The position numbers and the translations under genes were made by a program. A stretch of 64,000 bases of DNA from Oleiagrimonas sp963821885 (GTDB lineage: Bacteria > Pseudomonadota > Gammaproteobacteria > Xanthomonadales > Rhodanobacteraceae): the NCBI GenBank assembly GCA_963821885.1, contig CAWGFN010000002.1:496001-560000 (forward strand), in the 5' to 3' direction. This document shows positions 43,448 through 52,160 of this stretch, in pieces (position 1 is the stretch's first letter; the number at the start of each line of letters is the position of its first letter). The notes beneath the pieces are model-generated. The model ran no database searches. It saw only the letters and a program-made list of their open reading frames with translations, and was not told the DNA's origin.

Positions 43448-45544
43448 ATGGACACCCCCCTGCAGCCCGCGCCGACCCTCCTGCGATGGAGCGCGCGTGC
43501 GCTCGCGTTGCTGCCCCTGCCGCTGCTGGCCGGGCCGCCGCCGCCCGCGCCGCCCTCTTCGGCCGCGTCGGCCGCGTCGGCCGCGTCGGCTGCCGCCCGC
43601 GCCGCGACCGCACCCTCGCGCGCGAAGCAGCGCGCGGCCTTCATCAAGGCCTACGCCAGCGCCACCCAGGGCAACGCGGACTGGAAGAAGCAGGCCGCGG
43701 GTCTGGAGACCTACCCGCTCTATCCCTATCTGCGGGCCGCCGCCATCCAGCAGGACATCCGCCACGCCACGCTGACCCAGGTGCGCGCCTACATCGATCG
43801 CTGGCCGCACCAGCTGCCCGCGGCCAGCCTGCGCAACGCGTTCCTGCGCGAGCTGGCGCGGCGCAAGGACTGGGCGGGCTTCCGCGCCCTGTACCAGCCC
43901 GGACTCGGACGCACGCTGACCTGCGACAAGCTGCAGGCCGACCTGGCCGGCGGCGCCCGGCTCAGCTTCCACCGCGACCTGGCGCCGCTGTGGCGACACG
44001 CGTCGCTGCCGTCCGCCTGCGACCCGGTGCTCGCCTGGGCGCACAAGCACGGCCTGCTGACACGCGAGCGCCTGTGGCAACGCATCGACACGGCGGCCGA
44101 CGCCGGACGCAGCGACGTGATCGTCGACCTGGCGACCTGGCTGCACGGCGCGGATGCCCGGCGCGCGCATGATCTGGTCGACGCACTGAGACATCCGGCA
44201 CGCGCGCTGAAGGCAGCGCGCGGCTGGCGCGACAGCCCGCGCAGCCGCCGCACCGCCAGCATCGCCCTGCGCAAACTGTCCCGCAGCGACAGCGCGCAGG
44301 CCATCGCCCTGTGGCCCGCGCTGCGCAGGCACCTGCATTTCAGCACCGAACAGCGCCGGGCCATCGAACACGACCTGGCCCTGTTCAGCGCCACCGACTT
44401 CGCCCCCGACGCGCAACAGCGCCTGCGCGCGCTGCCGCCCGCGGCGCAGACCGACGCCACCCGCGGCTGGCGCGCGCGCGTGGCGCTGGCCGCGCGTGAC
44501 TGGCAGGGCGTGATCGACGCCTGGGCGGCGATGCCGGCGACGCAGCAGCAGGATCCGGAATGGGTCTATTTCCACGCCCGCGCCCTGGCCGCCCTCGGGC
44601 TCAAGCACGCCGCCGACGCGGCCTATGCCACGCTGGCCGACCAGACCTCGTATTTCGGTTTTCTCGCCGCCGACCGGCTGCACCGGCCCTATACGATCTG
44701 CCCCGACCAGATCGCCGACGATCCGGCCCGCGAAGCGGCCCTGCTGAAGGACCCGGGACTCGACCGGGCCTTCGAACTGTTCGCCGTCAACCTGCCCCTG
44801 CAGGCACGCCGCGAATGGGCCCGGGCGCTGCACGGTGCCAGCGCCGACACCCGCCGGCTGGCGGCGCTGCTGGCCTACCATCGCGGCTGGTACGACCGCA
44901 CCATCAGCGTGTTCAGCCACGGCGACGCGCTGAAGCTGTACCGCATGCGCTTCCCGCTGGCGCGCCAGGACGGCGTCATCGCGCAGTCCGCCGACGCCGG
45001 CATCGACCCGGCCTGGGCCTATGCCATCATCCGTGCCGAAAGCGCGTGGGTGACCGACGCCCAGTCCGGCGCCGGCGCCTACGGCCTGATGCAGCTGCTG
45101 CCGACCACCGCGCGCACCCTGGCCGCCAAGCTCAAATTGCCCTACAGCGCCCCCGAGGACCTGTTCGATCCCAGGCTCAACATCGCCCTGGGCACCCATT
45201 ACCTGGCGCAGATGGCCGATCGCTACGGCGGCGCGCCGTGGCTGGCCAGCGCCGCGTACAACGCCGGACCGGTGCAGCTCGATGCCTGGCTGGCCGCGCG
45301 CGGCGACCTGCCGCCGGACCTGTTCGTGGCCACCATGCCGTACCACGAAACACGCGACTACGTGGCCCGGGTGATGGCCTTCAGCGTGCTCTATGACTGG
45401 CGCCTGCACCACGCCGCGCTACCGCTGTCCCGGCGCATGCCGCGCTACGGCCAGCCCTACGCGCCACCCGGTCCGCACAGCCCGTACATCAAGCTGCAAT
45501 GCGCGACGGCCACGCCTGCATCCGCGGCCAGCAGCACGCCGTAA
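43448..45544 (+). CDS. slt: soluble lytic murein transglycosylase (Slt70-like)
   Basis: It cleaves peptidoglycan to 1,6-anhydromuropeptides in the periplasm. The 698-residue product has a signal region (ALALLPLPLLAGPPPP), an Ala-rich stretch (SAASAASAASAAARAA) and a long superhelical U/L region. The C-terminal GH23 domain has the catalytic glutamate in AYAIIRAESAWVTDAQSGAGAYGLMQLLPTTA, and ALGTHYLAQMADRYGG, ASAAYNAGPVQLDAWL. Length and order match E. coli Slt70. The proline-rich tail is non-conserved. It is upstream of an epimerase-like gene by 35 bases. Confidence 0.93.
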   Translation: MDTPLQPAPTLLRWSARALALLPLPLLAGPPPPAPPSSAASAASAASAAARAATAPSRAKQRAAFIKAYASATQGNADWKKQAAGLETYPLYPYLRAAAIQQDIRHATLTQVRAYIDRWPHQLPAASLRNAFLRELARRKDWAGFRALYQPGLGRTLTCDKLQADLAGGARLSFHRDLAPLWRHASLPSACDPVLAWAHKHGLLTRERLWQRIDTAADAGRSDVIVDLATWLHGADARRAHDLVDALRHPARALKAARGWRDSPRSRRTASIALRKLSRSDSAQAIALWPALRRHLHFSTEQRRAIEHDLALFSATDFAPDAQQRLRALPPAAQTDATRGWRARVALAARDWQGVIDAWAAMPATQQQDPEWVYFHARALAALGLKHAADAAYATLADQTSYFGFLAADRLHRPYTICPDQIADDPAREAALLKDPGLDRAFELFAVNLPLQARREWARALHGASADTRRLAALLAYHRGWYDRTISVFSHGDALKLYRMRFPLARQDGVIAQSADAGIDPAWAYAIIRAESAWVTDAQSGAGAYGLMQLLPTTARTLAAKLKLPYSAPEDLFDPRLNIALGTHYLAQMADRYGGAPWLASAAYNAGPVQLDAWLAARGDLPPDLFVATMPYHETRDYVARVMAFSVLYDWRLHHAALPLSRRMPRYGQPYAPPGPHSPYIKLQCATATPASAASSTP

Positions 45545-45579
45545 AGTCAGATGCAGGCAAGCAGCGCAGGACCGTGCCC

Positions 45580-46521
45580 ATGACTCCGCCACGCTCTCTC
45601 GTCCTCCTCGGCGCCACCGGCTTCGTCGGCCGGCACCTGGTGCCGCGCCTGGCCGCCGCCGGCCATCGCCAGATCCTGCTGACCCGCCATCCGGAGCGCC
45701 ATCGCGACCTGCGGGTGCTGCCGGGCGTGGAGGTGCGACGCGCCGACGTGCATGACTGCGCCGCCCTGGCCGCGCACGTGCGCGAGGCCGATGCCGTGCT
45801 CAACCTGGTCGGCATCCTCAATGCCCGCGGCGCGCAGTCCTTCGAGCGCGTGCACGTGGCGCTGACGGAGAAGGTCATCGAGGCCTGCCGCGCCACCGGC
45901 GTCACGCGCCTGCACCAGATGAGCTCGCTGCGTGCCGGCGAGGGGCCTTCCCGGTACCTGCGCAGCCGTGGCGAGGCCGAAGCGCGGGTGAAGGCCTCCG
46001 GACTGGACTGGACGATCTACCAGCCCAGCGTGATCTTCGGCCCCGGCGACGGCCTGGTCTCGCGTTTCCACGCCCTGTTGCGCCTGGCGCCGGTGCTGCC
46101 CCTGGCGCGGCCGCATGCGCGCTTGGCACCGGTCGCCGTGGACGATGTCGCCGACGCCATCGTGCGCTGCGTGCGGCATCCGGCGATGTCGGTCGGGCGC
46201 ACCTTCCAGCTGTACGGTCCCGACGTCCTGACCCTGCGCCAGATCGTGTGCATGATCCGCGATGCCGCCGGCCTGCACCGCGCGGTGATCGGCCTGCCCG
46301 ACGCCCTCGGCCGCCTGCAGGCGATGGCGCTCGGCCTGCTGCCCAATCCGCCGCTGAGCCTGGACAACTTCAAGTCGCTGAGCGTCGATTCGGTGGGCGA
46401 ACGCGATGGCCTGGCCGAACTCGGCATCACGCCGCAGCATCTGGCCGACCGCCTCGACGCCCTGCTGGCCGGCCCCGCTCGCCAGCGTCACCTGGACCGC
46501 CTGCGCCAGCTGCGCCGCTGA
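45580..46521 (+). CDS. NDUFA9-like atypical SDR (complex I 39 kDa-type)
   Basis: A 313-residue NAD(P)-binding protein with N-terminal LVLLGATGFVGRHLVPRLAAAGH and the family block VLNLVGILNARGAQSFERVHV. It is related to eukaryotic complex I subunit NDUFA9 and to bacterial proteins implicated in quinone or sugar metabolism; the activity here is unknown. The catalytic YxxxK is replaced by a R/E-rich segment (YLRSRGEAEARVKASGLDW), common in this subgroup. The ATG at 45580 has AGGA eight bases upstream. It is followed 32 bases later by cca. Confidence 0.83.
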   Translation: MTPPRSLVLLGATGFVGRHLVPRLAAAGHRQILLTRHPERHRDLRVLPGVEVRRADVHDCAALAAHVREADAVLNLVGILNARGAQSFERVHVALTEKVIEACRATGVTRLHQMSSLRAGEGPSRYLRSRGEAEARVKASGLDWTIYQPSVIFGPGDGLVSRFHALLRLAPVLPLARPHARLAPVAVDDVADAIVRCVRHPAMSVGRTFQLYGPDVLTLRQIVCMIRDAAGLHRAVIGLPDALGRLQAMALGLLPNPPLSLDNFKSLSVDSVGERDGLAELGITPQHLADRLDALLAGPARQRHLDRLRQLRR

Positions 46522-46553
46522 GGTCATTCATCGGCGCGTGGCACAATGGCTCC

Positions 46554-47783
46554 ATGCGCATCTACCTGGTCGGCGGCGCCGTCCGCGACAAACTGCTGGG
46601 ACGCAACGTCGCCGACCGTGACTTCGTCGTCGTGGGCGCGCGTCCGAAGGACATGCTCGACGCCGGCTACCGGCCGGTGGGCAGCGACTTCCCGGTGTTC
46701 CTGCATCCGCAGACCGGCGAGGAGTACGCCCTGGCGCGCACCGAGCGCAAGAGCGGCCGCGGCTACCACGGCTTCACCTTCCACGCCGAACCCACGGTGA
46801 CCCTGGAAGAGGATCTGGCCCGGCGCGACCTGACCATCAACGCCATGGCCGAGGACGACAAGGGTCGTCTGATCGACCCCCACGGCGGCAGCGCCGATCT
46901 GCAGGCCCGGCTGTTGCGCCATGTGTCGCCGGCGTTCGTCGAGGATCCGGTGAGGGTGTTGCGCGTGGCGCGTTTCGCCGCGCGCTATGCGGAGCTGGGT
47001 TTCACGGTGGCCCCCGAGACCATGGCGCTGATGCGGCAGATGACCGCGGACGGCGAGATCGACCACCTGGTGCCCGAGCGCGTGTGGACCGAGACCCGCA
47101 AGGCCCTGGCCGAGCCGCGACCCTCGGCGTTCCTGCGCGTGCTGCGCGAGGCCGGCGCGCTGCGCGTGCTGTTTCCGGAGATCGACGCGCTGTACGGCGT
47201 GCCCCAGCGGGCCGAGTACCACCCGGAGATCGACACCGGCACGCACATCGAGCTGGTGGTGGACATCGCCGCCCGCCTGGCGCCCGGCGACGACCTGGTC
47301 GCCTTCTGCGCGCTGGTGCATGACCTCGGCAAGGCGCGCACGCCGAGCGACGAATGGCCGCGCCACCTGATGCACGAGCACCGCGGCGCGGCGCCGCTGC
47401 ACGCGCTGGCCGAACGCCTCAAGGTCCCGGTCGAGCATCGCGAGCTCGGCATCCTGGTCTGCCGCGAACACCTCAACGCCCATCGCGCGCTCGAGCTCAA
47501 GCCGACCACCGTGCTCAAGTTGCTGAACCGGATCGACGCCCTGCGCCGGCCGCAGCGGCTGGAAGCCTTCCTGCTGGCCTGCGAGGCCGATGCCCGCGGC
47601 CGCTCCGGGCACGAGCACGATCCGTATCCGCAAGGTCGCTTCCTGCGCGCCGCGCGCGCCGCCGCCGCCGAAGTCACGGCCGCGCCATTCGTTGAACAGG
47701 GACTGCACGGCCCGGCCATCGGCGCGGCCATGCAGCACGCCCGGGCCGACGCGATCGCGGCCCTGCCCCGCTCGCCCGACTGA
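46554..47783 (+). CDS. cca: CCA tRNA nucleotidyltransferase / 2',3'-phosphodiesterase
   Basis: It adds or repairs the 3' CCA of tRNA. The 409-residue product resembles E. coli Cca (412). The nucleotidyltransferase head has YLVGGAVRDKLLG and the metal motif DRDFVVVGA, followed by RRDLTINAMA (nucleotide and ribose selection) and VEDPVRVLRVARFAARY. The tail HD domain (FCALVHDLGKARTP) gives the phosphodiesterase and phosphatase activities of the gammaproteobacterial type. It is convergent with the midA-like gene with a four-base gap. Confidence 0.95.
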   Translation: MRIYLVGGAVRDKLLGRNVADRDFVVVGARPKDMLDAGYRPVGSDFPVFLHPQTGEEYALARTERKSGRGYHGFTFHAEPTVTLEEDLARRDLTINAMAEDDKGRLIDPHGGSADLQARLLRHVSPAFVEDPVRVLRVARFAARYAELGFTVAPETMALMRQMTADGEIDHLVPERVWTETRKALAEPRPSAFLRVLREAGALRVLFPEIDALYGVPQRAEYHPEIDTGTHIELVVDIAARLAPGDDLVAFCALVHDLGKARTPSDEWPRHLMHEHRGAAPLHALAERLKVPVEHRELGILVCREHLNAHRALELKPTTVLKLLNRIDALRRPQRLEAFLLACEADARGRSGHEHDPYPQGRFLRAARAAAAEVTAAPFVEQGLHGPAIGAAMQHARADAIAALPRSPD

Positions 47784-47787
47784 CCGG

Positions 47788-48999
47788 CTACAGCCGCGAC
47801 GAGCGATCGGCCAGGCGCACGTCGATCGGCACGGTGTCGTCGGGCAGATCGCGGGTGAAGGCCATCACCTGGAAGCGCTCGCCCATCTCGCCCGGCAGGG
47901 TCAGGTGCTTGACCTCCTGCGCCAGCGCGTAGCGCGCCGCCTCGTCGGCCGCCGCGGCGTGCGCGGTCTCGAAGGCCTGCTGCAACCCGCTGGCGATCAG
48001 GAACTGCGCCTGCGGCAGGTAGGCCGCCAGCTCGAAGCCGGCGTTCCGGCCGGCCTCGGCCAGCGCGGTGAAGTCGACCGAGGCCGTCAGGTCCTGCAGG
48101 CCCGGCCAGCGCAGCACGTCCTCGTGCATGCGCTGGCGGTAGAACGCGCGCAGGGTGCCGTCGCGGCGATCGGCCCGGTAGTAGGTCGCGCGCGGATAGC
48201 CGTAGTCGACGAACAGCATCAGGCCCGCCTCCAGCAGCCCGGCGACAGCCTGCATCCAGTACGGCAGCTGCGGCAGCAGTTCGGAGCGATAGTCGTCGGC
48301 GAAGCGTTCGCCGAGGCTGCGCTCGAGATGGCGCACCGCGCCGGCCACCAGCGGGTCGGCCGGACGCGCGGTGCGCACGAAGCCGCCCGTGTCGTCGCAG
48401 TCGACATGCTCCTCGAACACTTCGCCCTGGTGCAGCGTGAAGCGGGTGGCCGGCAGCGCGTCGATGACCTCGTTGGCGAACAGCACGCCGCGCCAGGCCT
48501 GTTCCGGCGGACGATCGACCCAGGCCACGCGGGCAAACTGCCTGGGCGTCAGCGCCTGCCGCAGGCGTTCACCCTGGCGTTCGCGCAGGTCCGCGCTGGG
48601 TTCCAGGATCGCGTAGCGACGCGGCATCGCGCCGGCGGCATCCAGGGCCCGGATCGCCGCCTCGGCGAACGCGCCGCTGCCGCCGCCCAGCTCCAGCACC
48701 TCGGCTTGCGCGCCCAGCGCGGCGAGCACCGGTGCCAGCGTGCTTGCCACGCATTGCGCGAACAGGCCGCCCAGCTCCGGCGCGGTGACGAAATCGCCGG
48801 CAGCGCCGAACTTCGGCTTGCCGGCGCTGTAATAACCCAGTCCCGGCGCATACAGGCAACGCTCCATGAAGCGCGAGAACGACATCGGCCCCTGTGCGGC
48901 GATTTCCTCGCGGATGTGCGTGGCCAGACGCTCGGCGTGGGCCCGATCCTCGGCGGCGGGTTCGGGCAGGCAGGGAGACGTGGACGATCCGGTATTCAT
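47788..48999 (-). CDS. MidA/NDUFAF7-family SAM-dependent methyltransferase
   Basis: A 403-residue protein of the DUF185 family. The SAM site is VLELGGGSGAFAEAAI and the family block GPMSFSRFMERCLYAPGLGYYSAG is at the start; LMLFVDYGYPRATYYRADRRDGTLRAFY is equally typical. The mitochondrial relative methylates an arginine of complex I, and the bacterial role is uncharacterised. The NDUFA9-like gene 1.3 kb away may be coincidence or a complex I link, but nuo genes are absent. The ATG at 48999 is fixed by family; the open frame further upstream is repeat translation. Confidence 0.88.
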   Translation of the reverse strand: MNTGSSTSPCLPEPAAEDRAHAERLATHIREEIAAQGPMSFSRFMERCLYAPGLGYYSAGKPKFGAAGDFVTAPELGGLFAQCVASTLAPVLAALGAQAEVLELGGGSGAFAEAAIRALDAAGAMPRRYAILEPSADLRERQGERLRQALTPRQFARVAWVDRPPEQAWRGVLFANEVIDALPATRFTLHQGEVFEEHVDCDDTGGFVRTARPADPLVAGAVRHLERSLGERFADDYRSELLPQLPYWMQAVAGLLEAGLMLFVDYGYPRATYYRADRRDGTLRAFYRQRMHEDVLRWPGLQDLTASVDFTALAEAGRNAGFELAAYLPQAQFLIASGLQQAFETAHAAAADEAARYALAQEVKHLTLPGEMGERFQVMAFTRDLPDDTVPIDVRLADRSSRL

Positions 49000-49112
49000 C
49001 CGCGCAAGGATAGCCCATGCATGGACATCGATAATGACGACGGAGCATCCCCGCCCGCGCAACATCCCGACACCCGAGTTCATCGCGTAGCCCGGACAAG
49101 CAAAGCGCATCC

Positions 49113-49254
49113 CAAGTCCCGGGTACCGGGTACCGGGTCCCGAGTCCCGAGCCCCGAACCCCAAGCCCCAAGCCCCGAGCCCCGAGCCCCGAGCCCCGAG
49201 CCCCGAGCCCCGAGTCCCGAGTCCCGAGTCCCGAGTCCCGAGTCCCGAATCCCA
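49113..49254. repeat. CCCGAGT heptamer array A
   Basis: About 16 tandem heptamers, mainly CCCGAGT and CCCGAGC with some CCCAAGC and CCCGAAC, begin after two GGGTACC steps. Identical neighbours cluster, which suggests slipped-strand copying. Confidence 0.8.
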
Positions 49255-49258
49255 TCGC

Positions 49259-49394
49259 GTAGCCCGGACAAGCAAAGCGCATCCGGGGACGATGCCATCC
49301 AGGCGTGCGCGTTGCGGGGCCGCAGTGCGGTTCATCCCGGATGCGCCCTGCGGGCTTATCCGGGCTACGGTCCCTGCGGGCTTATCCGGGCTAC
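49259..49394. repeat. GTAGCCCGGA palindromic repeat, copy 2
   Basis: It starts GTAGCCCGGACAAGCAAAGC and ends GGGCTTATCCGGGCTAC; the right end is itself duplicated (49350-49368 and 49376-49394). The inner part CATCCGGGGACGATGCCATC is mirrored by ATCCCGGATGC. It is followed by the GGTCCCAACGG spacer and heptamer array B. A truncated start of the same element lies at 49088. Confidence 0.78.
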
Positions 49395-49440
49395 GGTCCC
49401 AACGGTCCCAACGGCCCGGTCAAGAAGCGTGAGCATTCCG

Positions 49441-49571
49441 GGTCCCGGGTACCGGGTACCGATCCCCGATCCCCGAATCCCAAGCCCCAAGCCCCAAGCC
49501 CCGAGTCCCGAGTCCCGAGTCCCGAGTCCCGAGTCCCGAGTCCCGGGTCCCGAGTCCCGAGTCCCGAACCC
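49441..49571. repeat. CCCGAGT heptamer array B
   Basis: Same unit as array A, again introduced by GGGTACC steps and moving from CCCGAT/CCCAAGC variants to pure CCCGAGT copies. It is followed directly by copy 3 of the palindromic repeat. Confidence 0.8.
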
Positions 49572-49577
49572 ATCGCG

Positions 49578-49686
49578 TAGCCCGGATAAGCAAAACGCAT
49601 CCGGGGACGATGCCATCCAGGCGTGTGCGTTGCGGGGCCGCAGTGCGGTTCATCCCGGATGCGCCCTGCGGGCTTATCCGGGCTAC
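49578..49686. repeat. GTAGCCCGGA palindromic repeat, copy 3
   Basis: Near-identical to copy 2 over its first 105 bases (ACGATGCCATCCAGGCGTG, TTGCGGGGCCGCAGTGCGG) but with a single right end. It is followed by the same spacer and the short heptamer array C (49731-49786), which abuts the stop codon of the TonB receptor. Confidence 0.78.
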
Positions 49687-49785
49687 GGTCCCAACGGTCC
49701 CAACGGCCCGGTCAAGAAGCGTGAGCTTCCGGGTCCCGGGTACCCGGGTACCGATCCCCGACATCCCGAACCCCGAGCCCCGAAC

Positions 49786-51966
49786 CTAAAAATCCTTCTG
49801 CACACTCAGATACAGGCCACGACGCGGACCGAACTGCGGCGCGCCGACGCCGATGCCGCTGCCGTCACGCAGCTGGTAGCTGCGATCGAGCGCATTGATC
49901 AGGGCCAGCTGCGTGTGCAGCTTGCCGGTGTCGGCGAAGACGAAGTCGTGCGACAGGCTGAGGTTCAGCTGGAAATACGCCGGCATCGAGGCGCCGTTGG
50001 GCACCGCGCCGTCCCTGCGCAGGCCGCTGCCGAAGACGTAATCGGCGCCGATGCCGGTCGTGCCGTCCAGCGCGTAGTGAAGACCGCCGGACGAGGTCAG
50101 CTTCTGGTCGTGGTCGAGGAAGATGTAGTGGTCGGCCACGTAGGCCAGGTCGGCCGGGTCGAAGTTGTACTGGCTGGTGATCACGCGCTTGCCGATGGCC
50201 TTGCCGGCGGTCACGTTGAAGTAGCCCGACAGCGGCCCGGCATCGTAGTTGGCCGAGAACTCCACGCCCTTGATGCGACCCTGGGCGTAGTTGAACGTCG
50301 AGTACACCAGCGCGGCACCGAACTGGCCCTCGTCCTGCAGGCGTCGCACCTTGCGGTAGTAGGCATCCAGGCCGAGGGTCCAGGCCTTGCCGAGGTTCTG
50401 CGACACGCCGACATCGACATAGTCCGAACGCTGGGCGAGCGGAGTGTTGTCGCCATAGTTGGACACCGCGTTGGTGGTGCCGTCGAATTTGGCGATGTTG
50501 GCGGTGCTGATCAGCTCGGTCGACGGCGGCGTGAAGTAGCGGGCATAGCCGGCGTGCAGCGTGGTGCTGTCGCTGGCCTGGTACACCATGCCCACGCGCG
50601 GGCTGAGCTGGCGCTCGGTGCGGAAGGCCTTGTACACGTCGCCGCGCACGCCGACGTTCACCGTCAGCTTGTCGTTGACGCTCCATTCGTCCTGCACGTA
50701 CCCGGCCCAGGTGCGCGCGGTGAGGCGGTTGCCATCGACGATGTTGATCGGCGTGGTGCTGGTCTGGTTGCCGTTGGCGTCGGCCGGGAACACCCACGCG
50801 CCGGTGTTGCTCACGGCCTGCTGGACGTTGCCGTACAGGCCGTAGCGCAGCGTGTTGACATCGCCCACCGGGGTCGAGAAGTCGGCCTGCAGGGTGCTGG
50901 CGCGGTTGCTGCGGCCGATGGTCGTGGCCACGCCGTTGAACATCAGGTCGCCAACCCTGTCGGGCATGAAGTCCAGCGTGCTGTAGCGCTGGCCCAGCGA
51001 GACCTGGTAGTCGGTTCGTCCCAGTTGCCCCTGAAGCGACAGCACGCCGAACCGGGTGACCTCGTTCTGACGCTCGTTCAGATCGGCCGAATTGAAGTCG
51101 GTCTGGTTCCGATACTGGAACACCGGCTGCTGGCCGGGATTGTTGGGCACCTGGAAGCGGTTGTTGCTGACCCCGAACATGAAGCTGACGCGGGCGTGGT
51201 CATTGAGCAGATAGCTGATGTCGCCGAAGCCCTTCACCTGGTTGGTGTGATCGTGGATCGGCGTGCGGCTGGCGGTCGGGTTCTCGATGCCGACGTCGTT
51301 CTTCATGTAGCTGGCGGTGCCGAAGAAACTCCAGCGACCCGAGTTGCCCCAGGCGGACAGGTTCGGGCTGAAGGTGCCGAACGATCCGGCGGTGACGCCG
51401 ACCGTGCCGCCATTGCCCAGCTCATGGCCGTTGCGCGTGGTGATCTCGACCACGCCGGCGGTGCGTTCACCGAACTGCGCCGGCAACGCGCCGTCCAGAA
51501 GCTTCACCGAATGGATGATGTGGCTGTCCAGGGTCTGGCCGAAACCGGAGATCGACTCGGGAATCACCACGCCGTTGATGCGGTACTGCACGTTGCCGTG
51601 GTCTCCACGCACGTGGATCTCGCCATAGGAATCCTGCACCACGCCCGGCGCCTGCAGCAGCACCTGGTTGACCGGCGTGGTCGCGCCCAGCGGCAGGCGA
51701 CGGATGGCCTCGCGGTCGATCACGTATTCACTGCTGCCGGTGTCAGGCGACAACCCGTTGCGCGCGCGATCCAGGGTCGCCGTGACCGTCACCGGCTTGA
51801 GCTCGACCGTCTGTGATGGCGTGGCATGGCTGCTGTCCGCGGACGCCCGGGCCGAAGCCGGTGTCGCCCGATCGCCGGGGTCGCCAGCCGGCGAAGTGGA
51901 TGCGAGTACGGCTGGTGCGGCGAGCACGAGGGCGATGCTGAGGGACAGGCGGGCCTTGCGGATCAT
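49786..51966 (-). CDS. TonB-dependent outer-membrane receptor, possibly zinc-regulated
   Basis: A 726-residue receptor with a signal peptide (ARLSLSIALVLAAPAVLAS), a plug domain (GSSEYVIDREAIRRLPLG, PVNQVLLQAPGVVQDSYGEIHVRGDHGNVQYRINGVVIPESISGFG) and a 22-strand-type barrel ending in phenylalanine (LYLSVQKDF). The TonB-box region is weak. The ligand is not known from sequence, but a palindrome resembling a Zur box overlaps the promoter region 30 bases upstream, so a zinc or metallophore substrate (ZnuD-like role) is a reasonable hypothesis. A HDH motif occurs at about residue 250. The ATG 51966 has GGAG. Heptamer array C touches its stop. Confidence 0.9.
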   Translation of the reverse strand: MIRKARLSLSIALVLAAPAVLASTSPAGDPGDRATPASARASADSSHATPSQTVELKPVTVTATLDRARNGLSPDTGSSEYVIDREAIRRLPLGATTPVNQVLLQAPGVVQDSYGEIHVRGDHGNVQYRINGVVIPESISGFGQTLDSHIIHSVKLLDGALPAQFGERTAGVVEITTRNGHELGNGGTVGVTAGSFGTFSPNLSAWGNSGRWSFFGTASYMKNDVGIENPTASRTPIHDHTNQVKGFGDISYLLNDHARVSFMFGVSNNRFQVPNNPGQQPVFQYRNQTDFNSADLNERQNEVTRFGVLSLQGQLGRTDYQVSLGQRYSTLDFMPDRVGDLMFNGVATTIGRSNRASTLQADFSTPVGDVNTLRYGLYGNVQQAVSNTGAWVFPADANGNQTSTTPINIVDGNRLTARTWAGYVQDEWSVNDKLTVNVGVRGDVYKAFRTERQLSPRVGMVYQASDSTTLHAGYARYFTPPSTELISTANIAKFDGTTNAVSNYGDNTPLAQRSDYVDVGVSQNLGKAWTLGLDAYYRKVRRLQDEGQFGAALVYSTFNYAQGRIKGVEFSANYDAGPLSGYFNVTAGKAIGKRVITSQYNFDPADLAYVADHYIFLDHDQKLTSSGGLHYALDGTTGIGADYVFGSGLRRDGAVPNGASMPAYFQLNLSLSHDFVFADTGKLHTQLALINALDRSYQLRDGSGIGVGAPQFGPRRGLYLSVQKDF

Positions 51967-51994
51967 GGGCGGGACTCCGGAAAGTAATGACGAC

Positions 51995-52016
51995 ATGTAA
52001 TGTTATAATATTACAT
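51995..52016. promoter_or_regulatory. Zur-box-like palindrome upstream of the TonB receptor
   Basis: TGTAATGTTATAATATTACA (51996-52015) is a 20-base palindrome with one mismatched pair, extended by A and T on either side. The TGTTATA...(T)ATAACA-like core and AT-richness in GC-rich DNA fit Zur (zinc uptake regulator) sites, which overlap promoters and repress under zinc sufficiency. A -10-like TATTAT or TATAAC is embedded in it. Confidence 0.55.
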
Positions 52017-52160
52017 TCACGGCGCCCAGCACGGCATGCGCCGAAAGTCATGCTGCCCGTCCCGGCCAGCCCGATACCCATGTGAAACCGCCCATGGCAT
52101 GGCCACGGGCGGTGCGGGGAAGCTGATTCGCCGACCGCGACATCGCGGTCGGCATGTCGA

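Larger units (their letters stand above)
49000..49785. other. repeat-rich 0.8-kb gap
   Basis: No gene is credible here; all open frames are translations of the repeats (runs of GLGTRDS and similar). It consists of a tandemly repeated compound unit: a GTAGCCCGGA palindrome, the spacer GGTCCCAACGGTCCCAACGG...AAGAAGCGTGAGC, and a CCCGAGT heptamer array. Two complete units and a leading partial one are present. Confidence 0.75.

Noticed and set aside
49113..49571. Possible CRISPR array or coding tandem repeat
   Set aside because: The repeat unit is seven bases with no spacers between units, there are no cas genes, and no start site or stable frame is present.
47590..51816. A 1408-codon open frame on the + strand over the midA-like gene, repeats and TonB receptor
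   Set aside because: It is antisense to two clear genes and crosses the repeat array; the product is repetitive with no domain sense. High GC content produces such frames.
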